Source of the DNA: Conexibacter woesei DSM 14684
Lineage (GTDB): Bacteria; Actinomycetota; Thermoleophilia; Solirubrobacterales; Solirubrobacteraceae
Direction of reading: 5' to 3'
NCBI RefSeq assembly: GCF_000025265.1
Contig: NC_013739.1
Location: forward strand, 5,876,001-5,940,000
DNA length: 64,000 nt
Shown here in pieces: positions 25,848-34,477 of this stretch; the first letter of the stretch is position 1, and each line of letters starts with the position of its first letter. The notes below the pieces were generated by a model. That model did not search any database. It was not told the origin of the DNA and saw nothing but the letters and a program-made list of their open reading frames with translations. The position numbers and the translations under genes were made by a program.

Positions 25848-26462
25848 ATGAGCAAGCCGAAAATCCTCATCGCACTGGTCGTCCTGAGCGGCCTTCTCGC
25901 GGCGCCCGCGCTCGCGGCCAGCCCCGACTCGATCATCAAGGACTGCTCCAGCTCGCCGACCGGCGAGCTGCAGAAGCAGTACTCGAACGGCGATCTGCGC
26001 AAGGCCCTCAAAGAGGTCAACGGCGACGTCGCCGAGTACACCAACTGCTACGACGCGATCAGAAACGCGATGCGCGACGGGTCCAGAAGAGGCGACGACG
26101 GCGGCGACGGCGACGGGACGAGTCCCGGCGGCGATCCGGGCACAGGCGGAACCGGCGGCGGCAGCGGCGGCGGCGGCCTCGGCTCGACCGGTGGCGGCGG
26201 GGTCGACGGCGGCGACGGCAGCGGCGGCGGCACCCCCGCCGGCGGTCCGGCACCCGCCCCCGTGACCCCGCAGCCCGGCAGCGGCGAGCCGGTCAAGCTG
26301 GCGGGGACGACCGTCACCCCCAGCATCCCGGCGACGCTCGAGCGCAACGGGCACGAGCTGCCGCCCGCGCTGATCGGCTTCCTCGCCCTGTTCGGCGCCG
26401 GCGCCGTCGGCGTCGCCGCGACGACCATCGGGCGACGTGTCCTCGCTCGCAGACGCATCTGA
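25848..26462 (+). CDS. Small Gly-rich secreted protein with C-terminal membrane anchor
   Basis: 204 residues, family not recognised. Layout: signal peptide (KPKILIALVVLSGLLAAP then ALA-Ala cleavage near residue 24); a short domain of about 55 residues with two Cys (KDCSSS and TNCYD) that could form a disulfide; a Gly/Asp/Ser-rich linker of about 75 residues; a Pro-rich spacer; and a C-terminal helix (PALIGFLALFGAGAVGVAA) with an Arg-rich end. This is the shape of a cell-surface protein held in the membrane; I see no LPxTG sortase motif. It overlaps the O-antigen-ligase gene by 26 bases, which suggests a part in polymer export or attachment. Confidence 0.7.
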   Translation: MSKPKILIALVVLSGLLAAPALAASPDSIIKDCSSSPTGELQKQYSNGDLRKALKEVNGDVAEYTNCYDAIRNAMRDGSRRGDDGGDGDGTSPGGDPGTGGTGGGSGGGGLGSTGGGGVDGGDGSGGGTPAGGPAPAPVTPQPGSGEPVKLAGTTVTPSIPATLERNGHELPPALIGFLALFGAGAVGVAATTIGRRVLARRRI

Positions 26463-28647
26463 GAACGAGCACACGCGGGTGACGCCGGCTGCCGCACCGC
26501 GCGCTGCCGGCGCGTCCGGCGTGGCGCTGCGGCTGCGGCGCGGGCTGTCCGCGCACCCGGACGTGCTCGTGACGATCGCGCTCGCGGGGCTGCTCGTCGC
26601 CGTCTGCTTCACGATGGGCGGCGGCAGCTCGCTGGAGCGCACGACGAAGCCCGAGATCGTGCTGACCCTGCTCGGCGCCGCCGCTGCCGCGACGGCCGCC
26701 GTGCTCTCGCCGCCCGGCCGCCGCCTGTGGGGCGGACTGACGCTGCTGCTGTTCGGCGCGCTGACGGCGCTCAGCGCGGTCTCGATCTCGTGGTCGATCC
26801 AGCCAGCCGACACATGGGTCTACGTGAACCTGCTGTTCGCGTATCTCGGCGTCTTCGCAGGCGCGATGGCGCTCGTGCGGATCGCCTCCGAGCGCTGGTC
26901 GGCGATCCTCGGAGCGGTCGTGCTGGCGGCGTTCGTCGTCGCCGGCTACTCGCTCGTGACGAAGGTCTTCCCGTCGCTGGACCCGCTCGACGTCGCACGC
27001 GTGCGCGCGCCGTTCGACTATTGGAACGCGGTCGGTCTGATGGCCGCGCTCGGCATCCCCGGCTGCCTCTGGCTCGGCGCGCGCCGCGACGGGCACGCCG
27101 CGCTGCGCGCGCTGTCGGTGCCGGCGCTCGCGGTGCTGCTGATCTCGGTGCTGCTGTCCTACGGCCGCGGGGCGATCATCGTGACGATCGCCGTCTGCGC
27201 GCTGTGGTTCGCGATCGTGCCGCTGCGGCTGCGCGGCGCCGCCGTGCTCGGCGCCGCGACGGTCGGCGCCGCGGTCGTCGGGGCGTGGGCGCTCGCCAAC
27301 GACGCGCTGTCGGTCGACGGCATCCCGCGCGACGTGCGCACCGACGCCGGCGGCGACCTCGGGCTGCTGCTGCTGCCGGTTCTGATCGTGATGCTCGGCG
27401 CCGGCCTGTTCGTCTCCTTCGCGACCTCGCGCTCGACGCTGCGGCCGGAGACGCGGCGCGGCATCGGCACCGTCCTGCTCGTGCTCGTCGCGCTCGTCCC
27501 GATCGCCGTCGTCGGCAAGCTGGCGACGTCGGACCGCGGCCTGACCGGCTCGGTCAGCCACGCGTGGGACAAGCTGACCGATCCGGCCGCCACGCAGCCC
27601 GGCAACGACCCGAGCCGGCTCAGCCAGGTCGGCGGCGTGCGCGCGCGCTACTGGGACGACGCCTTCAAGATCTGGAGATGGTCGCGCCTGACCGGTGTCG
27701 GCGCCGACACCTACGGCACCGCCCGCCGGCCGCTGCAGAGAGACAAGTACCGCGCCGGGCACGCGCACGGCTACGTGCCGCAGACGCTCGCCGACCTCGG
27801 CTGGATCGGCCTCGGCGTCAACCTCCTGCTGCTCGTCGCCTGGCTCGGCGCGGTCGTACGCGCGACCGCGCTGCGCTCGCGCTGGCGGTTGGGCGCCTGG
27901 TCGCTGGCGGCTGTCCGCGCACGCTCGCCGAAGGTGCCGGTACCCCGCCGCGCGCCGGAGCCGTGGACCGCGGAGCGGATCGGGCTCGTGACGCTCGCGA
28001 CGACAGCAGTCGCGTTCGGGCTGCACTCGGCGATCGACTGGACCTGGTTCATCCCCGGCACGGCGATCACCGGCCTGCTGTGCGCGGCGTGGGTCGCCGG
28101 CCGCGGGCCGCTCGCCGACCCGCCCCCGCCGGGCCGTCTGCCGCGCCCGCTGAGCGCCGCCCGCGGCCGCCTCGCGGCGGCCGCCGCGATCGTGCTGATC
28201 GGCATCGCCGGCGCGTGGGCGATCTGGCAGCCGCAGCGGTCGGTCAACGCCGAGAACGCGGCGCTCGACGCGCTCGACGCGAACAGGCTGCCGCAGGCGC
28301 ACGCGGACGCCGAGCACGCCGCCGACGTCAACCCGCTGTCGATCGACCCGCTGCTGACGCTGTCGGCGATCGAGGTCGCACAGGGCAGAGCGGGCGAGGC
28401 GAGAGCGACGCTGGAGCGCGCGGTCGACCTGCAGCCGGCGAACGCGGAGGCGTGGCAGAACCTCGGTCAGCTGCAGCTCGACCAGGGCGACCCGAGAGCC
28501 GCCGCCGCGACGCTGCAGGCAGCCGTCTACCTCGACCCCTTCGCGCAGATCGCGCAGCAGGCGCTGGCCGAGGCGCAGGCGCAGGCCGGCATCGCACCGA
28601 CGACCCCCGCCCCGCCCGCCGGGACGCCGCCGGCCGGCACGCCGTAA
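26437..28647 (+). CDS. O-antigen ligase / Wzy-like polymerase with C-terminal TPR region
   Basis: 736 residues. About 12 helices in residues 40-560, with the Wzy_C/WaaL pattern: VRAPFDYWNAVGLMAALGIP, the periplasmic loop containing YWDDAFKIWRWSRLTGVGADTY-like Arg and His residues (GVGADTYGT, AGHAHGYVPQTLADLGWIG), and a following helix. From about residue 600 comes a soluble TPR-like stretch (NRLPQAHADAEHAADVNPLS, ATLERAVDLQPANAEAWQNL) and a Pro-rich tail with PPAGT repeats. It would join or polymerise lipid-linked glycans at the outer face. The GTG start lies inside the preceding gene. Confidence 0.8.
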   Translation: MSSLADASENEHTRVTPAAAPRAAGASGVALRLRRGLSAHPDVLVTIALAGLLVAVCFTMGGGSSLERTTKPEIVLTLLGAAAAATAAVLSPPGRRLWGGLTLLLFGALTALSAVSISWSIQPADTWVYVNLLFAYLGVFAGAMALVRIASERWSAILGAVVLAAFVVAGYSLVTKVFPSLDPLDVARVRAPFDYWNAVGLMAALGIPGCLWLGARRDGHAALRALSVPALAVLLISVLLSYGRGAIIVTIAVCALWFAIVPLRLRGAAVLGAATVGAAVVGAWALANDALSVDGIPRDVRTDAGGDLGLLLLPVLIVMLGAGLFVSFATSRSTLRPETRRGIGTVLLVLVALVPIAVVGKLATSDRGLTGSVSHAWDKLTDPAATQPGNDPSRLSQVGGVRARYWDDAFKIWRWSRLTGVGADTYGTARRPLQRDKYRAGHAHGYVPQTLADLGWIGLGVNLLLLVAWLGAVVRATALRSRWRLGAWSLAAVRARSPKVPVPRRAPEPWTAERIGLVTLATTAVAFGLHSAIDWTWFIPGTAITGLLCAAWVAGRGPLADPPPPGRLPRPLSAARGRLAAAAAIVLIGIAGAWAIWQPQRSVNAENAALDALDANRLPQAHADAEHAADVNPLSIDPLLTLSAIEVAQGRAGEARATLERAVDLQPANAEAWQNLGQLQLDQGDPRAAAATLQAAVYLDPFAQIAQQALAEAQAQAGIAPTTPAPPAGTPPAGTP

Positions 28648-28747
28648 CCCACCAACTCGCGCACCCGGCGTGCGCTTGGGGCCCGGAACCGCTCCAATCG
28701 CGTCATCGCGCAACTCGAACGTCCCTGAGCGGGGTATCCGTGACGTG

Positions 28748-29473
28748 ATGGCGACGCAGCAGCTTCCAGCGACGGCGGTCGACGCCGATCGCCTCGCGCT
28801 CGCGCGCGTGAGCGCACTGCCGCTGCACGTCTTCCGCGACGAGCACCTGGCGACGCAGCTCAGACGCGCTCTCGCCGCCGAGCACGTCGCCGACCTGCGA
28901 GCGCTCACCTCCCGGATCGCCGCCGACCCGGCCGCCCGCGCGCGCTTCCGCCGCTCGATCGCCGTCTCGGTCTCCGGCCCGTTCCGCGACCCGCAGCAGT
29001 TCACGCTGCTCGAGCGCGAGCTGCTGCCGCCGCTGCTGGAGCAGTCCGGCCGCGTGCGCGTCTGGTCGGCCGGCTGCGCCGACGGCTCGGAGCTGGTCTC
29101 GCTCGGTCGCGTGCTGCGGAAGCTCGGCGCGCTCGACCGCGCGCAGCTGCTCGGCAGCGACCTGCTGGAGGAGAACCTCGTGCGCGCCCGCCGCGCCGAC
29201 CTCGACGTGCCGCCCGAGATCCGGATGCGCCTGCGCTGGGAGCAGCGCGACCTCGTCACCGCGCCCCCACCGCCGGGCAGCTGGCGGCTCGTGCTGTGCC
29301 GCAACGTCGCGATCTACTTCACGCCGGCCGCGCGCACGCAGCTGGAGCACACGCTCGCGAGCGCGCTCGCGCCCGGCGGCGTGCTGCTGCTCGGCCGCTC
29401 CGAGCGGCTGCGCGACCCGGCGGCGCTGGGGCTCGTCCCCGCCGGCCCGAACGCCTATCGGCGGACGACGTGA
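28748..29473 (+). CDS. CheR-like protein methyltransferase
   Basis: 241 residues. The SAM-binding domain shows VRVWSAGCADGSELVSLGRV (CheR has WSAGCSTGEEPYSL), LLGSDLLEENLVRARR, and VLCRNVAIYFTPAARTQLE, the classic 'CRNVLIYF' motif, then LAPGGVLLLGRSERL. The N-terminal helical domain is shorter than in chemotaxis CheR. CheR enzymes methylate glutamates on receptors, but no MCP or CheB lies nearby. The gene overlaps the sensor-kinase gene by 4 bases, so the kinase's helical linker is a candidate target. Whether the enzyme is active is unknown: the Glu-Glu of motif I is Ser-Glu here. Confidence 0.75.
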   Translation: MATQQLPATAVDADRLALARVSALPLHVFRDEHLATQLRRALAAEHVADLRALTSRIAADPAARARFRRSIAVSVSGPFRDPQQFTLLERELLPPLLEQSGRVRVWSAGCADGSELVSLGRVLRKLGALDRAQLLGSDLLEENLVRARRADLDVPPEIRMRLRWEQRDLVTAPPPPGSWRLVLCRNVAIYFTPAARTQLEHTLASALAPGGVLLLGRSERLRDPAALGLVPAGPNAYRRTT

Positions 29474-32400
29474 GGGGGCGCGGGCTCAACGGGCGGCTGC
29501 TGGCCGGCTCGCTGATCCTGCTGCTGCTCGTCGCCGCTGCCTTCGCGGTCACGTTCGCGTCGATCGACAGGCTGCGCGACGCCAACCGCGACCTTCAGCG
29601 CGCGCTGACGGCGGTCTCGGCCGCCGACCGCATCGAACGGCTCGCGATCGACGCGGAGACCGCGCAGCGCGGCTTCGTGATCGCCCAGGACGAGAGATTC
29701 CTCGAACCGTACGAGGCGGCGCTGCGCGAGCTGCCCGGAGCCGAGGCGCAGCTGCTGGAGGCGATGCCGGAGGGAGACGCGGATCGACGCGCCAACGCGA
29801 TCGCGGGGATAGCGAAAGTCGACGCCTACGTGAAGGGCTTCGTGACCGACCAGATCGCGCTCGTGCGACGCGACCCCGCGGCCGCGCGGGAGGTCGTCGC
29901 CAGCGGTGCCGGCAAGCGCAGGATGGACGCGATCCGCGCCGACTTCGCCGTCACCGAGCGGGCCGAGCGCGCCCGCGCGAGCGAGGTCCGCGAGGACGCC
30001 GACGACGCCGCCCGGCGCGCCGTGCTGTTCGCGCTGCTCGGTCTGCTCGGCTGCCCGCTCCTCGTGCTCGCCTACGCCGGCTACCTGTCGCGCCTCGTCG
30101 TCGCGCCGATCCGGCGCGTCGCCGGCGCGGCACAGAGGCTGGCGAGTGGCGACCTGACGGCGCGCGTAAACGAGGGCGGCGTCGCCGAGGCGGGCGTGCT
30201 CGCGCGCTCCTTCAACACGATGGCGTCCTCGGCCCAGCACAGCCGCGACGAGCTCGAGAACCAGAACGCCGAGCTGGAGGCACAGCAGGGCGAGCTGGAG
30301 CGGACGCTCGACGCGCTCGCGGACGAGAAGGAGCGCGCCGAGGCGTTCCACCGCGTCGTCGCGCGCGTCTCGGCGGCGGCCGAGCTGGACGACCTCGCCC
30401 GCGTGCTGCTGAGCGAGATCGGCGACCTGCTCGGGGCCGACGTCGGCACGCTCTACGCGCTCGACGTCAGCGACCCCGACGGCCCGCTCGTGCTCGCGGG
30501 CGCGCGCGGCTTCGACAGCGCCGCGCTGCCGAGACGACTCGTCAGCGGCGCCGGCCTCGCCGGTCGCGCCGTCGCGGAGAGACGCGCGGTCCACGCGTCG
30601 CACGGGACCGCCGACGGCACGGGCGGCGAGTCCGGCGGCGACGCGATGCGGGTCGCCACGCTCGCGGGCGAGGCGCAGGTCGGTCACGAGCTGCACATCC
30701 CGCTGCTCGGCCCGACGCGGGTGGCCGGGGTGCTGTCGTTCGGCCGCGTCGGCGACGCCGCGTTCGCGGGCAGCGCGATCGACCTCGCCGGCCGGCTCGC
30801 CGAGCCGGCCGCCGTCGGCCTCGTGCGCGCGCTGGCGACGCAGTACGCGCAGCATCAGGCGGCGGTCAACATGGCCGTGCTGGAGACGGCGCAGGACGCG
30901 TACGTCGCGGCCGACGGCGACTCGTTCGTGATCGAGTGGTCGCCGCAGGCCGAGGCGATCTTCGGCTGGACCGCCGAGGAGGCGATCGGCCGGGCGATCC
31001 CGGACCTGATCGTGCCCGACCGCGACCGCGACTTCTTCGCCCGCTGGAGCGCCCAGCTGCTCGACGACGCCGAACGCTCCGCCACCGAGACGCGGCGCTT
31101 CGAGCTGGTCGCCCGCCACAAGGACCGCCACGAGCTGACGATCGAGCTGTCGATCGTGCCGCTGCGAATCGGCGGCGGCTGGCGGCTGAACGCGTTTGTG
31201 CGCGACATCAGCGGCCGCGTGCTGCGCGAGCGCGAGCGCGAAGCGCGCAGCGACGTCAGCCGCGTGCTCGCCGAGGTCGAGGGGCGCGAGCAGCTGATCG
31301 AGCCGACGCTCGCGGCGCTCGGCGAGGCGCTGCAGTGGCCGGTCGTCGTCTTCTGGCTGCCCGGCGAGCACGACCGCCTCACCTGCGCCGGGACGTGGCA
31401 GGACCCGTCCGCCGACGGGCTGGCGCCGCTCGTGCTGCAGACGCGCACGACGACGCTCGGCGGCGGCGCGGGACTCGCGGCGCGCGTCTGGGAGAGCGGC
31501 AAGCCGGGTTGGGAGCGGACCGAGAGCGACCGCCTCGCGCGCGGCCGCGCCGCCGCCGGCGCAGGGCTGCGGATCGCCGGCGCGATCCGCGTCGGGCACG
31601 GCGCCCACGCGCTCGGCGTGCTGGAGTTCTGGCAGCGCGACGCGGCGCCGCCCGACGCCGAGCTGTTCGACACGCTCGACGCGATCGGCGGACAGGTCGT
31701 GCAGGTCGCGCAGAAGCGCGCTGCAGAGGCCGAGGCCGACCGCCTCAAGAACGAGTTCTTCGCGCTCGTCTCGCACGAGCTGCGGACGCCGCTGACGTCG
31801 ATCGTCGGCTACGTCGAGCTGGTGCTCGAAGGCGAGGTCGGCGAGGTCAACGACGAGCAGGCGCGCTTCCTCGGGATCGTCGAGCGCAACGGCAAGCGGC
31901 TCCAGCGGCTCGTCGGCGACCTGCTGTTCGTCGCGCAGGTGGAGGCGGGAACGCTCAACCTCGAGCACGGCGACGCGACGCTGGAGGCGATCGTCCGCGA
32001 CGCCGTCGACGGCGCCCGGCCGCGCGCCGAGCAGGTCGGCGTCACGGTCGCCGCGGAGACCGAGCCCGTGCCGCCGATACGCGGCGACGCCGACCGGCTC
32101 GGCCAGCTCGTCGACAACCTGATCTCCAACGCGCTCAAGTTCACGCCGTCTGGCGGCGACGTCACGGTGACGCTGCGGATCGACGGCGACGAGGTCGCGC
32201 TGGCCGTCGCGGACACCGGCATCGGGATCCCGGCGGACGAGCAGGCGCGGCTGTTCGACCGCTTCTTCCGCGCCTCGACCGCGGTCGAGGGCGAGATCCC
32301 CGGGATCGGCCTGGGGCTGTCGATCTGCCAGGCGATCGCGGAGGGCCACGGCGGCCGGATCGAGGTCGAGAGCGAGGTCGGGCGCGGCACCACCTTCCGC

Positions 32401-32502
32401 GTCGTGCTGCCGTTGCGCGCACGCCTCGCCGACGCCGACGCCGCCGCCGACACGCCGGCGGCGCACGCCGCGACGAGCGGGAACGGAGCGAGGCGGACGT
32501 GA
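29470..32502 (+). CDS. Multi-sensor histidine kinase (CHASE3-HAMP-GAF-PAS-GAF-HisKA-HATPase)
   Basis: 1010 residues from GTG 29470. Helix 1 at about 8-30; extracellular CHASE3 domain (about 35-180, IERLAIDAETAQRGFVIAQ); helix 2 at about 182-205; HAMP (about 205-258); coiled coil (ELENQNAELEAQQGELER); GAF (about 300-450); PAS (about 470-590, IEWSPQAEAIFGWTAEEAIG); second GAF (about 600-745); HisKA with phospho-acceptor His769 in FFALVSHELRTPLTSI; and HATPase with N box, VADTGIGIP and PGIGLGLSI. Membrane sensor coupled by 4-base overlaps to CheR upstream and a response regulator downstream. The stimulus is unknown. Confidence 0.9.
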   Translation: MRGRGLNGRLLAGSLILLLLVAAAFAVTFASIDRLRDANRDLQRALTAVSAADRIERLAIDAETAQRGFVIAQDERFLEPYEAALRELPGAEAQLLEAMPEGDADRRANAIAGIAKVDAYVKGFVTDQIALVRRDPAAAREVVASGAGKRRMDAIRADFAVTERAERARASEVREDADDAARRAVLFALLGLLGCPLLVLAYAGYLSRLVVAPIRRVAGAAQRLASGDLTARVNEGGVAEAGVLARSFNTMASSAQHSRDELENQNAELEAQQGELERTLDALADEKERAEAFHRVVARVSAAAELDDLARVLLSEIGDLLGADVGTLYALDVSDPDGPLVLAGARGFDSAALPRRLVSGAGLAGRAVAERRAVHASHGTADGTGGESGGDAMRVATLAGEAQVGHELHIPLLGPTRVAGVLSFGRVGDAAFAGSAIDLAGRLAEPAAVGLVRALATQYAQHQAAVNMAVLETAQDAYVAADGDSFVIEWSPQAEAIFGWTAEEAIGRAIPDLIVPDRDRDFFARWSAQLLDDAERSATETRRFELVARHKDRHELTIELSIVPLRIGGGWRLNAFVRDISGRVLREREREARSDVSRVLAEVEGREQLIEPTLAALGEALQWPVVVFWLPGEHDRLTCAGTWQDPSADGLAPLVLQTRTTTLGGGAGLAARVWESGKPGWERTESDRLARGRAAAGAGLRIAGAIRVGHGAHALGVLEFWQRDAAPPDAELFDTLDAIGGQVVQVAQKRAAEAEADRLKNEFFALVSHELRTPLTSIVGYVELVLEGEVGEVNDEQARFLGIVERNGKRLQRLVGDLLFVAQVEAGTLNLEHGDATLEAIVRDAVDGARPRAEQVGVTVAAETEPVPPIRGDADRLGQLVDNLISNALKFTPSGGDVTVTLRIDGDEVALAVADTGIGIPADEQARLFDRFFRASTAVEGEIPGIGLGLSICQAIAEGHGGRIEVESEVGRGTTFRVVLPLRARLADADAAADTPAAHAATSGNGARRT

Positions 32503-32903
32503 GCGAAGGCAGAACGCGAATCCTCGTCGCCGACAACGACGAGGACATCCTCACGCTCGTCGCGTTCCGGCTGGAGCGGACCGGCTACGAGGTGCTCGTC
32601 GCGCGCGACGGGGCCGAGGCGCTCGCTCGCGCGCGCGAGGAGCTGCCGGATCTCTGCGTGCTCGACGTGATGATGCCCGAGCTGACGGGCTACGACGTCA
32701 CGCGGCGGCTGCGCAGCGACCCGCTCACGCGCGCGATCCCGGTGATCCTGCTGACCGCTCGCGTGCAGGAGGCCGACGTCGACCGCGGCTTCGACGCCGG
32801 CGCCGACGCGTACGTGCGCAAGCCGTTCAGCCCGCAGGAGCTGCGCGACAGGGTCGCTGCGGCGCTGGAGGCGCGGGGCGCTAGAACGCGCCGCGCTGGG
32901 TGA
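32499..32903 (+). CDS. Single-domain response regulator
   Basis: 134 residues, receiver domain only. It has the acidic pair in LVADNDEDILTL, the phospho-acceptor D56 in LCVLDVMMPE, the Thr switch (VILLTAR) and K108 in YVRKPF. No DNA-binding or enzyme domain is attached, so it must act by protein contact or pass phosphate on. The GTG overlaps the kinase stop by 4 bases. Its 3' end overlaps the convergent sugar-transferase gene by 23 bases. Confidence 0.88.
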   Translation: MSEGRTRILVADNDEDILTLVAFRLERTGYEVLVARDGAEALARAREELPDLCVLDVMMPELTGYDVTRRLRSDPLTRAIPVILLTARVQEADVDRGFDAGADAYVRKPFSPQELRDRVAAALEARGARTRRAG

Positions 32904-34419
32904 AGACGGCCGGCACCGTCTTCAGCAGGATCACGAGGTCGAGCGCGACCGACCAGCGCTCGAGGTAGAGGAAGTCAAGGCGCACGAGGTCGTCGAAGTC
33001 GAGCTCGGAGCGGCCCGAGACCTGCCACAGGCCGGTGATGCCCGGCAGCACGAGGTAGCGCTTCTTGTGCCATTCCTCGAGCTTCTCGAAGTCGCGCAGC
33101 GGCAGCGGGCGCGGCCCGACGAGCGACATCTCGCCGCGCACCACGTTCACCAGCTGCGGCAGCTCGTCGAGCGAGAACCTGCGCAGGAAGCGCCCGACCG
33201 GCGTGATGCGCGGGTCGTCGCGGATCTTGAAGAGGGCGCCGTCGGCTTCGTTGAGCGCCTCCAGCTCCTCGTCGCTCACGCCCGCGTCGTCGGTCATCGT
33301 GCGGAACTTGAGGCAGTCGAACGGGAGGCCTCCGATCCCCGGCCGCGTCGAGCGGTAGAAGACCGGCCCGCGCGAGCTGAGCTTGACGGCGAGCGAGAGC
33401 GTCAGCAGCAGCGGCGAGAGCAGCGTCAGCAGCAGCAGCGATCCGATCAGGTCGAACGTGCGCTTGACGGCGAAGTCGATGCCGTCGAAGACCGGCGGCT
33501 TGAGCTTGAACAGCGGGACCGACTGGCCGGGCACGAACTCCGCCCGCTGGACGAGGATCTCCATCGTCGACGGCGCGATGTTGACGTCGACGCCGCGCTG
33601 GTGACAGACGTCGACCAGCTCGACGGCCTGCTCCTGCGGGAAGTCCGGGTCGGCGATGATCACCTCCTGGACGCGGTCCCGCTCCAGCACCGCCCCGAGG
33701 TCCGCGAGCGAGCCGAGCGAGCGCAGCCCGTTGTCCGGTCGCGGCGTCAGCGAGATGTAGCCGACCGGCTCGATCTCCTTGCCGGGCGTCGCGGCGAGCG
33801 CGTGCGCGACCTGATCGATGTGCTTGCCGCTGCCGACCAGCAGCGCCCGGCGCGTGTAGCCGGCTCTGCTCAGCAGCCACCCGGTCACCTCCGTGTGGAG
33901 CCAGCGGAACGACGACACGTAGAGGATCGAGAAGCCGAGCGATGCGTAGAAGATGTAATAGCTGGAGAAGTCCTGCCCGCTCGCGAGCGCGAAGATCAGG
34001 GCCACGAGCGTCACCTGGAACAGCGACGCGACGATCTTGGGCAGCCCGGGCCGTCGCGGCCGGTCGGCGTAGAGGTCCGAGCGCGCGAACAGCAGCACCG
34101 TGACGAGGTAGGCGAAGGCGAGGAAGTCCTCGGTCTGCCCGGAGGCGAGTCTCAGGGCCGGGCCGAGCTCGTGGTTGCCCTTGATCAGCAGCTTCAGCAG
34201 CAGCGCGGTGAAGAGCGCCAGCCAGACGCCGGCGAAGTCGAGCGCGAGCAGCGAGACGATCCGCATGAACTTCCGCAGCGTCGCCATCCGCAGCACGAAC
34301 GACAAAGCCGGCGGGCGCTTGCGGCGCACGTCTCTGTCGGACATGGCGGGCACCAGGGTGCCGTCGCCCGTCTCGTGCTGCTGGTCGACGTTCAGCGCGC
34401 CGTTCGCCACTCGATGCAT
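32881..34419 (-). CDS. Polyprenyl-phosphate sugar-1-phosphate transferase (WbaP/EpsE-like initiating transferase)
   Basis: About 512 residues. Four N-terminal helices (about 45-165), a CoA-binding-like Rossmann segment (RRALLVGSGKHIDQVAHAL), a further helix, and the catalytic PF02397 domain in the last 200 residues: FDLIGSLLLLTLLSPLLLT, GPVFYRSTRPGIGG, FDCLKFRTMTDDAG, RRFSLDELPQLVNVVRGEMS, LVGPRPLP and PGITGLWQVSGRS. It moves a sugar-1-phosphate onto undecaprenyl phosphate to begin the repeat unit. ATG 34419 is chosen, but AAGGAGG is only 2 bases from it; GTG 34431 or a GTG at 34407 are alternatives. Confidence 0.9.
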   Translation of the reverse strand: MHRVANGALNVDQQHETGDGTLVPAMSDRDVRRKRPPALSFVLRMATLRKFMRIVSLLALDFAGVWLALFTALLLKLLIKGNHELGPALRLASGQTEDFLAFAYLVTVLLFARSDLYADRPRRPGLPKIVASLFQVTLVALIFALASGQDFSSYYIFYASLGFSILYVSSFRWLHTEVTGWLLSRAGYTRRALLVGSGKHIDQVAHALAATPGKEIEPVGYISLTPRPDNGLRSLGSLADLGAVLERDRVQEVIIADPDFPQEQAVELVDVCHQRGVDVNIAPSTMEILVQRAEFVPGQSVPLFKLKPPVFDGIDFAVKRTFDLIGSLLLLTLLSPLLLTLSLAVKLSSRGPVFYRSTRPGIGGLPFDCLKFRTMTDDAGVSDEELEALNEADGALFKIRDDPRITPVGRFLRRFSLDELPQLVNVVRGEMSLVGPRPLPLRDFEKLEEWHKKRYLVLPGITGLWQVSGRSELDFDDLVRLDFLYLERWSVALDLVILLKTVPAVFTQRGAF

Positions 34420-34438
34420 GACCTCCTTCACTGCAACG

Positions 34439-34463
34439 GGCCGGAAGGGTCGGAGTTCCGGCC
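34439..34463. terminator. Hairpin between UXS and sugar-transferase genes
   Basis: GGCCGGAA (34439-34446) and TTCCGGCC (34456-34463) form a perfect 8-bp stem with a 9-base loop. On the plus strand TTT follows. On the transcribed minus strand there is no T-run, so it may act as an attenuator or a processing site between two co-directional genes. Confidence 0.45.
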
Positions 34464-34477
34464 TTTCGCCGTGTGCG

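Noticed and set aside
26050-26280. Gly/Asp/Ser-rich stretch as a tandem DNA repeat or CRISPR-like array
   Set aside because: Units are irregular GGC/GGN codon runs with no fixed period or spacer structure; it is a coding linker.
28708-28735. GCGCAAC near 28708 as a third copy of the bipartite promoter element
   Set aside because: Only the left block is similar; 16 bases later the sequence is GGGG, not CGTT.
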